Shown here: positions 26,779-35,032 of the stretch, piece after piece
How positions within the stretch are numbered: the stretch's first letter is position 1
How the letters are laid out: every line of letters starts with the position of its first letter
Source of the DNA: Streptacidiphilus melanogenes
GTDB taxonomy: Bacteria; Actinomycetota; Actinomycetes; Streptomycetales; Streptomycetaceae
Assembly: GCF_000787835.1 (NCBI RefSeq)
Contig: NZ_BBPP01000009.1
Location: 186,803 to 250,802 of the forward strand
Direction of reading: 5' to 3'
Length of the DNA stretch: 64,000 nucleotides
Notes under the pieces: generated by a model
Database searches by the model: none
Seen by the model: only the letters and a program-made list of their open reading frames with translations
What the model was told of the DNA's origin: nothing
Translations under genes and position numbers: made by a program

Positions 26779-27519
26779 ATGGGCGGTCAGCTGTACGACG
26801 GGATCGGCGAGGCCTTCGAGGGCTTCAAGGACCTGCCCCTGGCACGCTACGGGGAGGTCCCCGGCTTCCTCTCCCTCGTCGGCGACGTGACCGGCAGGTC
26901 CGTCCTCGACCTGGCCTCCGGGACGGGCTTCTACAGCCGGGAGTTCAAACGCCGCGGGGCCTCGCGCGTCCTCGGCGTCGACATCTCCGGCGCGATGGTC
27001 GACGTGGCACGGGCCCTGGAGGGCAGCGACCCGCTGGGCGTCGAGTACGAGGTCGGCGACGTCGCCGAGCTGCGCGCCTTCGAGCGGCGCTTCGACCTCG
27101 CGGTCGCGGTCCAGCTGTTCAACTACGCCGAAGACGTCGCCACGATCGAGCGGATGTGCCGCACCATCCACCGCAGCCTCGTCGACGGGGCCGAGTTCTT
27201 CGTCTTCGCACAGCACCCGGACTTCCGCTTCGGCGGTCCCTCCCTGGCCAAGTACGGCTTCCTGTGCGAACGGGCGGGCGAGGACACCGAGATCGGGCCC
27301 CGCACCCGGATCACCGCGCTGCTCGACCCGCCGGTCTCCTTCGTCGCGACGCCGCCGAGCCGCGCGGTCTACGAGAACTCCCTGCGCGCCGCCGGGTTCG
27401 CGGACCTCACCTGGGTCCCCCTGGAGATCTCCGCCGCGGGCGTGCACCAGTACGGCGAGGAGTTCTGGGCCGACTACCTCGCCAACCCCGCCCTGGTGAT
27501 GCTCCGCTGCCGCACCTGA
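26779..27519 (+). CDS. SAM-dependent methyltransferase
   Basis: This 246-aa class I methyltransferase has motif I as VLDLASGTGFYSREF, the acidic end of strand 2 as VLGVDISGAM, and motif II/III as FDLAVAVQLFNYAE. The acceptor is unknown; the fold is of the UbiE/ToxA-16S general type common in actinomycete secondary metabolism. A purine-rich ribosome site (agggggacagcacg) precedes the ATG. The VOC gene follows on the same strand after 93 bp. Confidence 0.88.
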   Translation: MGGQLYDGIGEAFEGFKDLPLARYGEVPGFLSLVGDVTGRSVLDLASGTGFYSREFKRRGASRVLGVDISGAMVDVARALEGSDPLGVEYEVGDVAELRAFERRFDLAVAVQLFNYAEDVATIERMCRTIHRSLVDGAEFFVFAQHPDFRFGGPSLAKYGFLCERAGEDTEIGPRTRITALLDPPVSFVATPPSRAVYENSLRAAGFADLTWVPLEISAAGVHQYGEEFWADYLANPALVMLRCRT

Positions 27520-27612
27520 TCCGCCCACCGCGTCGGACCTGACATGCCGGGCGACCGACGCCGCCCTATGCTCGCGGGGAGGAGTGCCCGGGCGTCAGGA
27601 GGCCAGGAGCCG

Positions 27613-27993
27613 ATGACCACCGTCAGCGTGCGCTACATCGTCGACGACGTGGAGGCCGCCATCGGCTTCTACCGCGACCTGCTGGGCTTCGATGTCGCGA
27701 TGCACCCCGCACCGTCGTTCGCGGCGCTGGTCCTGGGCGACCTCCGGCTGCTGCTCAACGCACCGGGCGGCCCGGGCGGGGGCGGGCAGGTCCTGGCCGA
27801 CGGGCGCCGCCCCGAACCGGGGGGCTGGAACCGGATCTCTCTGCAGGTCGCGGATCTGGAAGCCGAGGCGGAGCGCCTGCGAATGGCGGGCGCCCGCTTC
27901 CGTACCGGGGTCCTGAAGGGCATGGGCGGCGACCAGGTGCTGATCGAGGACCCCTCGGGCAATCCGGTGGAACTGTTCGAACCTCACGCCTGA
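27613..27993 (+). CDS. VOC (glyoxalase/bleomycin-resistance-like) protein
   Basis: This 126-aa protein has the beta-alpha-beta-beta-beta repeat of the vicinal-oxygen-chelate fold: VRYIVDDVEAAIGFYRDLLG at the start, LVLGDLRLLLN in the middle, and the typical ending VLIEDPSGNPVELFEP. Metal-ligand Glu and His positions are only partly identifiable, so enzyme or binding protein cannot be separated. AGGAG-type ribosome sites precede ATG 27613. It is possibly co-transcribed with the methyltransferase. Confidence 0.85.
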   Translation: MTTVSVRYIVDDVEAAIGFYRDLLGFDVAMHPAPSFAALVLGDLRLLLNAPGGPGGGGQVLADGRRPEPGGWNRISLQVADLEAEAERLRMAGARFRTGVLKGMGGDQVLIEDPSGNPVELFEPHA

Positions 27994-28039
27994 CCCACGA
28001 CGGGCCTTCCGGTCGCGGGGCCCGCCCACGGCCGCCGGA

Positions 28040-28840
28040 TCAGCGCTGCCGATCGGTTCGGCCCACCGCGGCGAAGCCGTACGACGGGGCCGTGGACGGG
28101 CGCGCACCGGCGTCGGGACGCCAGTCGGGGATGGGGACGAGGCCGGGAGCGAGCAGGTCGAGGCCGGCGAGCATGGCCGCGATCTCGGTGCGGGTGCGCA
28201 GGTGGATGGGGGCGATGTCCTTGGAGTACAGGCGGGCGGCCTGATAGGTGCCGGGCAGGCGCCGGTTGTCCTCGGCGTGGCTGAGGACGATGCAGCTGCC
28301 TGGAGCGAGGGCGTCCCGGTAGCGGGCGACGACGGCGGCCGGGTCGTCGGCGTGCGGAACGAAGTGCAGCACCGCGGTCATCAGGACCGCGACGGGCCGG
28401 GTGCGGTCGAGCAGGGCCGACTCCGGTGCGGACAGCACCGCGTCCAGGTCGCGCAGGTCGGCGTGGACGACCGCGACGCCGCGTCGCGGGACCCGCCTCC
28501 GGTTGTAGGCGGTGACGACCGGGTCGTTGTCGACGCAGACGACGCGCGCATCCACCCCCATGTCGGCGGTGATCTCGTGGACCGCGCCGTTGACGGCGAG
28601 CCCGGAGCCGAGATCGAGGAACTGCCGGATCCCGGCGTCGGCCAGGGCGCGGACCGCACGGCCGACGAAGGCACGGTTCGCGCGCAGCACGTCGGGCAGG
28701 TCGGGCATCGCCTCCGCGATCGCCCGGGCGGCCTGTCGGTCGGCGTCGATGTTGCACTTCCCGCCGAGGAAGTAGTCGTACACGCAGGCGATCCGCGGCC
28801 GCGGCGGGCCGTTCCCCGACGGCGGACCGGTGTCCTCCAC
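28040..28840 (-). CDS. SAM-dependent methyltransferase, DUF574 (Methyltransf_19) type
   Basis: This 266-aa actinobacterial protein shows the family start RIACVYDYFLGGKCNIDADR, the Rossmann motif FLDLGSGLAVNGAVHE, and VVCVDNDPVVTAYNR at the end of strand 2. VAVLMTAVLHFVPHAD is the motif-IV region. Its substrates are unknown, although the genus Streptomyces carries many copies. It starts with GTG 28840 after a G-rich ribosome site. It is convergent with the VOC gene and downstream of the SufR-like regulator. Confidence 0.88.
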   Translation of the reverse strand: MEDTGPPSGNGPPRPRIACVYDYFLGGKCNIDADRQAARAIAEAMPDLPDVLRANRAFVGRAVRALADAGIRQFLDLGSGLAVNGAVHEITADMGVDARVVCVDNDPVVTAYNRRRVPRRGVAVVHADLRDLDAVLSAPESALLDRTRPVAVLMTAVLHFVPHADDPAAVVARYRDALAPGSCIVLSHAEDNRRLPGTYQAARLYSKDIAPIHLRTRTEIAAMLAGLDLLAPGLVPIPDWRPDAGARPSTAPSYGFAAVGRTDRQR

Positions 28841-28974
28841 GCCCGCCCCCTCCCTTGCTGCTCCGGCCTCTGGATCACGATTCCAGGACCGCCTGCCGTC
28901 CGCAGGCGCACGGCCCGCGCGCTTAGCCCGAACGGGCCAGGACTCCCCCGGCCCGGGAGCGGCAGAACCCGGCG

Positions 28975-29748
28975 TCATCGGTGGCTCTCCCCCGCCGGGG
29001 CCAGGTCCGGGTCTGCGGGCGGTGTCTCCGTGTCGGTGAGGACCACGCAGCACTCGCCAGGGCGCGGGTCGAGGACCGCGTGGACGGCGGGGGCGTCCAG
29101 CCCGTCCAGGTAGCCGTCGAGGAAGGCCCGGTTCAGGCCGCAGACCAGGGCGGTGGCCTTCGCGGCGAGTGGGTGGAACGGGCAGTTGCGCAGCCGGACC
29201 TGGGTCGGGCTCTCGCGGACCGGCTCGTACCCGTAGGCGTCGAGCATCCGCTCGCACAGCGTCAGACCGCGCTCGACGCCGAGACGTCCGGGTCGGCTGC
29301 GCTCGCGTTCTCGCTGCCCCAGGCGTCGGCCCCGGTCCGCGGCGGCCTCCGCCGCGGCGTCGGCGGCGGTGCGGCCGTCGGTCTGGCCCAGCACGCCTTC
29401 CAGGAGCAGGTCCGCCAGCAGTTCGTGGCGGCGCTCGGGGATCGTGACCGCGATCTGCGCATCGGTCGGCTCGTACACCTTGGGCTGGCGGCCGACACGC
29501 CGCTGCGCGCCCGGGGAGCCGTAGCGGGCGCGCAGCAGGCCCGCGTCGACCAGCTTTTCGAGGTGGAACGCGGCCAGTTTGCGGGAGATGCCGACGCTGG
29601 CCGCGGCCTCGTCCCGGGTGACCGGGTGCCCGGCGCGGCGGATGTAGGCGAACATCCGCCGTCGTGACTCCTCCCCCAGCACGCTCACGGACTCGATCCC
29701 GTCGACGGCGGGACCGGGCTGGTGCAGGGGGGCATCCGGGTTGGTCAC
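28975..29748 (-). CDS. Winged-helix regulator with C-terminal cysteine motif (SufR/Fe-S type)
   Basis: This 257-aa regulator has an N-terminal ArsR/DeoR-like winged helix (RRRMFAYIRRAGHPVTRDEA, SRKLAAFHLEKLVDAGLLRA). Its C-terminal domain has a conserved-looking Cys pattern: NCPFH, then C after 13 residues (VCGLN), then CC after 29 (GECCV). SufR-family regulators bind an Fe-S cluster through such a domain, so redox or iron sensing is likely. It starts with GTG 29748, probably leaderless (TATCGT six nt upstream). It is divergent from folE with a palindrome in between. Confidence 0.8.
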   Translation of the reverse strand: MTNPDAPLHQPGPAVDGIESVSVLGEESRRRMFAYIRRAGHPVTRDEAAASVGISRKLAAFHLEKLVDAGLLRARYGSPGAQRRVGRQPKVYEPTDAQIAVTIPERRHELLADLLLEGVLGQTDGRTAADAAAEAAADRGRRLGQRERERSRPGRLGVERGLTLCERMLDAYGYEPVRESPTQVRLRNCPFHPLAAKATALVCGLNRAFLDGYLDGLDAPAVHAVLDPRPGECCVVLTDTETPPADPDLAPAGESHR

Positions 29749-29823
29749 CTTCCCACGATAACGCCGGCGCCACTGGTACGAATGCCGATCCTTGGCCGTG
29801 CTTGACGGACGCCTCGAATAACG

Positions 29824-29834
29824 ACAAGACTTGT
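29824..29834. promoter_or_regulatory. Palindrome ACAAGACTTGT between the SufR-like regulator and folE
   Basis: A perfect 5+1+5 palindrome sits in a locally AT-richer 144-bp divergent region, 59 bp before folE. It is a candidate operator for the regulator; no match to a named consensus is claimed. Confidence 0.4.
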
Positions 29835-29892
29835 TGGCGAAAAAGAGCGTTGCACCTCCGAGCAGCAGCGCTCGACCACGGAGGGAGCTGAG

Positions 29893-30543
29893 ATGAACGC
29901 GTGGACCAGCCCCGCGACCGAACCGGACCTGCTCGACCAGGAGGCCGTGTTCAGCCCCCTGCGCGTGGTGCGGGACACCAGCGCGATGGACCTGGACGCC
30001 GCCGAGGACGCGGCCGCGCAGTTCCTCAAGGCGCTCGGGGTGTCCACCGATTCGGAGAGCCTGCGCGGCACCCCGGGCCGGATGGCCCGCGCCTACGCCG
30101 AACTGTTCAGCCCCCGGTCGTTCGACCTGACCACGTTCCCGAACGACGAGGGCTACGACGAGCTGGTGCTCGCCCGCTCGATCCCGCTGCGTTCGGTGTG
30201 CGAGCACCACCTGCTGCCGTTCGTCGGCACCGCCCACGTCGGATACCTTCCCGGGGCCCGGATCCTCGGCCTGTCCAAGCTCGCCCGCGTCGTCGAGCAC
30301 TTCGCCTGCCGCCCCCAGGTGCAGGAGCGCCTGACCAAGCAGGTCGCCGACTGGCTTCAGGAGAACCTGGACCCCAAGGGCGTCGGGGTCGTCATCGACG
30401 CCGAGCACACCTGTATGACGCTGCGCGGCGTCCAGGCCACCGGGACCCGCACCCTCACCTCCACCCTGCTGGGCATCCTGCGCACCGACGCCCGCACCCG
30501 AGCCGAGTTCCTGGCCTGCACGGGCGTCACCGGCAAGGCCTGA
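29893..30543 (+). CDS. folE: GTP cyclohydrolase I
   Basis: This enzyme converts GTP to 7,8-dihydroneopterin triphosphate, the first step of folate and pterin synthesis. All key elements are present in 216 aa: SVCEHHLLPFVGTAHVGY with Zn-binding Cys and His, GLSKLARVVEHFACRPQVQE, and HTCMTLRGVQ with the third Zn ligand Cys. The ribosome site GGAGGGAG precedes ATG 29893. It is not inside a folate operon here; it stands alone, divergent from a redox-type regulator, so it may be an additional pathway-specific or stress copy. Confidence 0.96.
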   Translation: MNAWTSPATEPDLLDQEAVFSPLRVVRDTSAMDLDAAEDAAAQFLKALGVSTDSESLRGTPGRMARAYAELFSPRSFDLTTFPNDEGYDELVLARSIPLRSVCEHHLLPFVGTAHVGYLPGARILGLSKLARVVEHFACRPQVQERLTKQVADWLQENLDPKGVGVVIDAEHTCMTLRGVQATGTRTLTSTLLGILRTDARTRAEFLACTGVTGKA

Positions 30544-30556
30544 ACCGCAGGCCTTG
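30534..30556. terminator. Hairpin overlapping the folE stop codon
   Basis: A 9-bp stem (caaggcctg / caggccttg) with loop aaccg contains the folE TGA in its left arm. It lies between the convergent folE and PP2C genes. Confidence 0.55.
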
Positions 30557-30595
30557 ACCGCACACGCCCGCGGGCCCCGGCGAGTCCGCGCGCAG

Positions 30596-32677
30596 TCAGC
30601 CGGTCGGGACCGACTTGGCCTGGGCGATGAGGAGGGCCACGTCGTCGTGGTCGTCGGGGTGCCGGAGGGCGTCAACCAGCCACCGGCAGGACTCCCCCAG
30701 GGGCCGCCACGGGTGGTCGAGGGCGTGCAGCAGGGCGTCGAGGCGGGCGTCGATGGGATCGCGCCGGGTCTCGACGAGGCCGTCGGTGTACAGGACGAGC
30801 CGGTCTCCGGGGCGCAGGTCGAAGGTGGTCGTCGCGAACGGGACGCCGCCGACGCCGAGCGGGGCGCCCGTGGGCAGGTCCAGCAGCTCCGGTGGACCCT
30901 CGGCGGGGGCGAGCACCGGGGGCAGGTGGCCCGCGTTCGCGATCCTGCACTGGTGGCGGCCGGGATCGTAGACGGCGTACAGGCAGGTGGCGATGTAGCG
31001 CTCCAACCCGCTGGTGATCTTGTCGAGGTGGGTGAGCACCTCGTCCGGGTCCAGGTCGAGGTCGGCGAAGGCGCAGGTGGCGGTGCGCAGACGGCCCATG
31101 GTCGCCGCGGCGTCGATGCCGTTGCCCATGACGTCCCCGACGACCAGGGCGGTGCGGTCGCCCGGCAGCGGGATGATGTCGTACCAGTCGCCGCCGACCT
31201 GGTGGGCGGCCTGGGCGGGCTGGTAGTGGGAGGCGACCTCCAGGCCCGGCAGGTGGGGCGGGGATCCGGGGAGCAGGCTGCGTTGCAGGGTCTCCGCGAC
31301 GTTGCGGACGCTCTGGTGCCAGCGGGCGTTGTCGATGGCGACGGCCGCGCGGGCGGCGAGTTCACCGGCGAGGACGACGTCGTCGGCGTCGAACGGGAGC
31401 GGGTTGTGGGTCCGCAGCATGTCGAAGGCGCCCAGGACCTCGTTGCGGGCGATCAAGGGAACGGCCAGGTAGGAGTGGGCCCCGGCCGCCTGGAGCTGCG
31501 CGGCGGCCTCGCTGTCGCGGGCGATGCGCCGCAGGTCCTCGGGACCCGCGTGGGTGACCAGGACCGGTTGACCGGTGCGCACGCAGCGGGTGATCAGGCG
31601 GTCGGCGCTGTAGGCTGCCGGTTCACCGACCGTGTCGGCCGCGGAGGCGGCGTCGGTCGGGTAGGCGGCGGCGACCGCGAGCGCGCGGAACAGCTCCGGG
31701 CCGTCCTCGTCCGGGCGGCGGGCGGGCCTGAACTCGAGGACCGCGTCGAGGACGTCGACCGCGGCCAGGTCGGCGAGATCCGGGACGGCGGCGTCGGCCA
31801 GTTCCTGGGCGGTCTGCTCGACCTCCAGCGTGGTGCCCACCCGGGCCGAGGCCTTCGCGATCAGCGCCAGACGGCGTCGGGCCCGGTCCGCCTCGATGCC
31901 CGCCTGGTGCCGCTCGCTGACGTCCACCACGGAGATGGCCACCCCGATCACCCGGCCGCCCGGGCCCTCCAGCCGGTAGGAGGACACGGACCAGGCGTGG
32001 TCGTGGTCGGGATCCGAGCGCGTGCGGCCGACGGTGTACTGGTCCAGCAGCGGCGTGCCGGTGAGCAGGACGTGCCGCAGCCCGGACTCGATCGTCGTGG
32101 TGTCCAGGAGCGGCAGGACCTCGCGCGGCCGGCGGCCGACATGCTCGGCGGCGGGGATGCCGTTGATGCGCTCCAACGCCGGATTGACCATCACGTACCG
32201 CAGTTGCTCGTCCAGCAGGGCGATCCCGATGGGTGACTGGGTGACCAGGCCCTGCGAGAGGGCCAGGTCCGTCTCGACCCGCCGCAGCGTCGTGTGGTCC
32301 ACGGCGATTCCGAGCGCGAAGACCTCGCCCGCCTGGTCGGTCAGTCGCACGTTGCGGAACTCCACCAGCGGGGTGCTGCCGTCCTTGTGGCGGACCGGGA
32401 ACGCGCCCGCCCACGACGACCCCGTGGCCATGACCTCGGCGAACAACCCCGCCACGAGTCCCAGGTGGTCCTCGGGGACCAGCAGCGGGGCGGCGAAGCG
32501 CCCCAGCGCCTCGTCCGCGGTGTAGCCGAACACCTCCTCGGCCTGGGGGCTCCAGAAGACGATCCGTCCGCTGGAGTCGAGGACCACGGCGGCCACGTGC
32601 AGCAGATCCAGCAGCGAGCCCGGCGGCACCGGCCCTGCGGCCCGCGCGACGCCTGGGGAACGCCCGTCGCCACCCAT
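30596..32677 (-). CDS. PAS-PAS-GAF-PP2C (SpoIIE-type) serine phosphatase
   Basis: This 693-aa signalling protein has PAS domains near residues 20-130 (IVFWSPQAEEVFGYTADEAL) and 150-270 (ALLDEQLRYVMVNPALERIN), and a GAF at about 290-440 (GAHSYLAVPLIARNEVLGAF). The C-terminal PP2C/RsbU-like phosphatase has intact metal motifs: QVGGDWYDIIPL, VVGDVMGNGIDAA, LVLYTDGLVE and DDVALLIAQ. It should dephosphorylate an anti-anti-sigma protein in response to a sensed signal. ATG 32677 has GGAG at 7 nt. It is a close architectural relative of the protein at 56621-58684, which lacks these catalytic motifs. Confidence 0.92.
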   Translation of the reverse strand: MGGDGRSPGVARAAGPVPPGSLLDLLHVAAVVLDSSGRIVFWSPQAEEVFGYTADEALGRFAAPLLVPEDHLGLVAGLFAEVMATGSSWAGAFPVRHKDGSTPLVEFRNVRLTDQAGEVFALGIAVDHTTLRRVETDLALSQGLVTQSPIGIALLDEQLRYVMVNPALERINGIPAAEHVGRRPREVLPLLDTTTIESGLRHVLLTGTPLLDQYTVGRTRSDPDHDHAWSVSSYRLEGPGGRVIGVAISVVDVSERHQAGIEADRARRRLALIAKASARVGTTLEVEQTAQELADAAVPDLADLAAVDVLDAVLEFRPARRPDEDGPELFRALAVAAAYPTDAASAADTVGEPAAYSADRLITRCVRTGQPVLVTHAGPEDLRRIARDSEAAAQLQAAGAHSYLAVPLIARNEVLGAFDMLRTHNPLPFDADDVVLAGELAARAAVAIDNARWHQSVRNVAETLQRSLLPGSPPHLPGLEVASHYQPAQAAHQVGGDWYDIIPLPGDRTALVVGDVMGNGIDAAATMGRLRTATCAFADLDLDPDEVLTHLDKITSGLERYIATCLYAVYDPGRHQCRIANAGHLPPVLAPAEGPPELLDLPTGAPLGVGGVPFATTTFDLRPGDRLVLYTDGLVETRRDPIDARLDALLHALDHPWRPLGESCRWLVDALRHPDDHDDVALLIAQAKSVPTG

Positions 32678-32750
32678 CCGCGCTCCGTCCTCGAGGGCCT
32701 TCCCCCATGATCTCCTCCCCCGGCGAGCGCCGCACGATCGGCGGGCGGGG

Positions 32751-33689
32751 CTACGCGAACCGACTCGCGTCCTCCCAGACGATGCTTCTCCTTCGTCCGT
32801 CCGCGCGACCGGCGATGGTCTCGCGCGGCATCCCCGCAGGGAGAACGGGAGCACATGCCCGGAACACGCGAAGCACGGCTTCGTCATCGTAGGAGGAGAA
32901 GCGCTCGGTGGCCTTGGCGGCGACGGAGCCGCCCCGGAGTTCGTGCACGTCGACAAAAGCGCCTGTCCCCTCGAGTGAGGGGACTCCGCCCAGCCTGTCG
33001 ACCAGATCCCGGGGCAGGACCGTGGCCCAGGAGTATCCGCGGAGAACGGACCGCGCCGCGGCCACGGACCTGCGGCGGCCACCGCGCCAGAGGACCTCGT
33101 CGAGGGACGTGAGCCCGTGGTAGCCGGCGTCGTCACAGACATGACCGAATGAGGCCTCGGCGACCGTCGCCGTGCGTTTCACGAGTCCGAGCAGCGCCTC
33201 TGCCGTGGAATCCCGTGGGGCCGACGATGAGTGGTCGTCAAGCGTCGTCGAGGCCAACAGAGTCGGGCATGGTTGCGGGACGCCGGTCAAGGCAGTGTCC
33301 CAGACGGCCTCCAGGCGCAGCGACCGGCTCTTCTCACGGTCGACAGCGCCCCGGGAGTCGAGGCGGAAGACCGACGCTCCCACATTCAACGGACGCTCGG
33401 ACATGCGAGCAGCGATCCAGTCTTCGGGTTCGGCCGCTCCCGACATCATGACGATCTCGTCGGGCCGGCCGGGCATCCGGGCCGTGATGGCGACGGCGTA
33501 GCCCTCGGGCGGACCGCAGGTCTCGTCATCGGGGGTGAAGCGGCCGTGTTCGGTGATCCAGAGCCATGCCGCGGGAGAGACGGCCCGCAGTCCGTGGGTG
33601 AGCCACCTTGCTGCCGCATCGTCCGAGGCGGGGAGGTCGGGGTCGTCGACGGTGAGCATGGCACTCAGGCGAGGAGACACGGAACGCAC
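32751..33689 (-). CDS. Hypothetical protein, weakly reminiscent of DUF3396-type immunity proteins
   Basis: No firm family. The 312-aa soluble protein contains LRGYSWATVLPRDLVDRLGG and GAFVDVHELRGGSVAAKATE near its C terminus. This recalls a segment in type VI-immunity-like DUF3396 proteins, but the match is from memory and weak. It starts with GTG 33689 or ATG 33659; neither has a good ribosome site. The small gene upstream ends 12 bp before it, so the two are probably co-transcribed. No toxin gene is adjacent. Confidence 0.6.
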   Translation of the reverse strand: MRSVSPRLSAMLTVDDPDLPASDDAAARWLTHGLRAVSPAAWLWITEHGRFTPDDETCGPPEGYAVAITARMPGRPDEIVMMSGAAEPEDWIAARMSERPLNVGASVFRLDSRGAVDREKSRSLRLEAVWDTALTGVPQPCPTLLASTTLDDHSSSAPRDSTAEALLGLVKRTATVAEASFGHVCDDAGYHGLTSLDEVLWRGGRRRSVAAARSVLRGYSWATVLPRDLVDRLGGVPSLEGTGAFVDVHELRGGSVAAKATERFSSYDDEAVLRVFRACAPVLPAGMPRETIAGRADGRRRSIVWEDASRFA

Positions 33690-33701
33690 TCCGTCGAACG
33701 G

Positions 33702-33974
33702 CTAGACGCCCGGAGCCGACCGCTTGACCTGCTCCATCAGGCCCTCGACGGCGGCGCGCGTGGCGTCGTCGAGCCCGGACAGCACGATCGAGTAGTCGGA
33801 GCCGCCGCGCACCGAGACCACGGCCTTGGCCGCGTCGATCGCGACGCCGGTGATCAGCGCGACGTGGATGCGGTTTCCCTGGCGGGCGGCATGGCCGAAC
33901 AGCTCCAGCACCCGCCCGTCGAAGGAGACGACGGTGTTGCCGGCGACGATGTCGTGACCCGGGGCAGCTTCCAT
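33702..33974 (-). CDS. Small hypothetical protein, 90 aa, beta-rich
   Basis: The family is not recognised. The predicted fold is mainly beta strands followed by a C-terminal amphipathic helix (DDATRAAVEGLMEQVKRSA). This resembles small PH-like domains, as inference only. TATGCT ends 8 nt before the ATG at 33974, consistent with a leaderless transcript. It is upstream of and probably co-transcribed with the 312-aa hypothetical gene. A CebR-like palindrome lies about 146 bp upstream of its start. Confidence 0.6.
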   Translation of the reverse strand: MEAAPGHDIVAGNTVVSFDGRVLELFGHAARQGNRIHVALITGVAIDAAKAVVSVRGGSDYSIVLSGLDDATRAAVEGLMEQVKRSAPGV

Positions 33975-34119
33975 GACCCCGCAGCATAGTGGCCCCGGAG
34001 TCGACAGCCGGCGGTCGGCGCTGCCGAGCGGAGCGTGGCTTCCCGTCAACTCTCGTGAGCCGCGCGCAAAATGAGTGGGACGACCCGGTGGACAAGGAGC
34101 CGGAAGCAGGCAATCCTTT

Positions 34120-34133
34120 TGGGAGCGCTCCCG
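34120..34133. promoter_or_regulatory. CebR-like LacI-family operator without an obvious sugar gene
   Basis: The sequence tgggagcgctcccg matches the Streptomyces CebR (cellobiose-utilisation repressor) palindrome TGGGAGCGCTCCCA at 13 of 14 positions. The surrounding 314-bp gap (33975-34288) contains no gene that I can support. The nearest downstream gene in either direction is the small hypothetical at 33702-33974. Confidence 0.6.
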
Positions 34134-34227
34134 CGCACACAACCACCCCCCCTGGACGGCGCGCGGGAGCCGCACAGGCCGCTACCCCGGTGGGCCCGGT
34201 GCGGCGGGGAACGCACGGCCCCGGAGC

Positions 34228-34265
34228 GTGGCGGGAGACCCGGCTGCTGCTGGGGCTCCCGCCAC
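34228..34265 (-). terminator. Hairpin terminator after the hemerythrin gene
   Basis: A perfect 10-bp stem (gtggcgggag / ctcccgccac), extendable past one mismatch by three more pairs, lies 24 nt beyond the hemerythrin stop on the minus strand. Confidence 0.65.
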
Positions 34266-34288
34266 GACTCGTGTGGTCGCGTACTCGC

Positions 34289-34846
34289 CTACTGGCCGCG
34301 GCCGGTGACGAAGTCGCGCGCGCGGTCGACCAGGCCCAGGCCCGGCGCGACGAGCTTGTTGCCCGGAGGGGTGTCGGGTGCGGCGGGGTGGGGACGGGTC
34401 GGCGCCCGGTCCTTGGCCTTGCGGATCCGCTCGCCCAACTCGTCGAGCCGGTCCGGGCCGCAGGCGTCGGCGAGCGCCGGGAACAGGTGCGCCTCCTCGT
34501 CCGCCACGTGGGCTTTCACCTCGGCGATCAGCACCGGGACGGTCTCGTCGAACCGGGGGTCGGTGACGTCGAGGCCCTCCAGGCGCTTCAGCAGCTTCTC
34601 CACGTGCGCGTGGCCGTCGAGCTCCGCGTCGGCCAGCGCGTCGCCGTCGGGCAGATACGTGCGGACGGCGGGATACAGGTGCAGCTCCTCCGCGACCGAG
34701 TGGCGCACCAGCTCCACGGTGAGCCGGTCCACGATCTCGCCCCGCCTGGGGTCGCCCGCCGGGAGGGACTGGATCTGCTCGAACATCGACTCGACCTCGC
34801 GGTGGTCGGTGCTCAGCTCCGCGATGACGTTGCCGCCGTGGCCCAT
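34289..34846 (-). CDS. Hemerythrin-like domain protein
   Basis: This 185-aa four-helix non-heme di-iron protein has His/Glu ligands in the expected order: STDHREVESMFEQI, LVRHSVAEELHLYPAV, DGHAHVEKLLKRL and EVKAHVADEEAHLFPALA. Such proteins bind O2, NO or iron, or sense redox state. A Pro/Ala-rich C-terminal tail (APTRPHPAAPDTPPGNK) follows the domain. ATG 34846 is preceded by GGAAGG. It is divergent from gnd. Confidence 0.92.
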   Translation of the reverse strand: MGHGGNVIAELSTDHREVESMFEQIQSLPAGDPRRGEIVDRLTVELVRHSVAEELHLYPAVRTYLPDGDALADAELDGHAHVEKLLKRLEGLDVTDPRFDETVPVLIAEVKAHVADEEAHLFPALADACGPDRLDELGERIRKAKDRAPTRPHPAAPDTPPGNKLVAPGLGLVDRARDFVTGRGQ

Positions 34847-35032
34847 CAGTCTGCCGCCTTCCTGTTCAGGTGGGATGTGGGTGGCGCCTGCCCGCTTCCC
34901 GCGTCCTGACACCCGTGGCGGGCAGCGGCCCCGGCATCCGGTGGCGGCTCCAGGGGCTGGGGGTGAGCCTGGAAAGGTCCGCCGGCGGCGCCGGGTGCGT
35001 GCGCGGGCCCACGAATCCAGGGAGGCAGGCTG

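Noticed and set aside
34134..34288. A search for a sugar-utilisation gene next to the CebR-like site
   Set aside because: All frames here are short or shadow-like and contain the hemerythrin terminator, so no gene is called.
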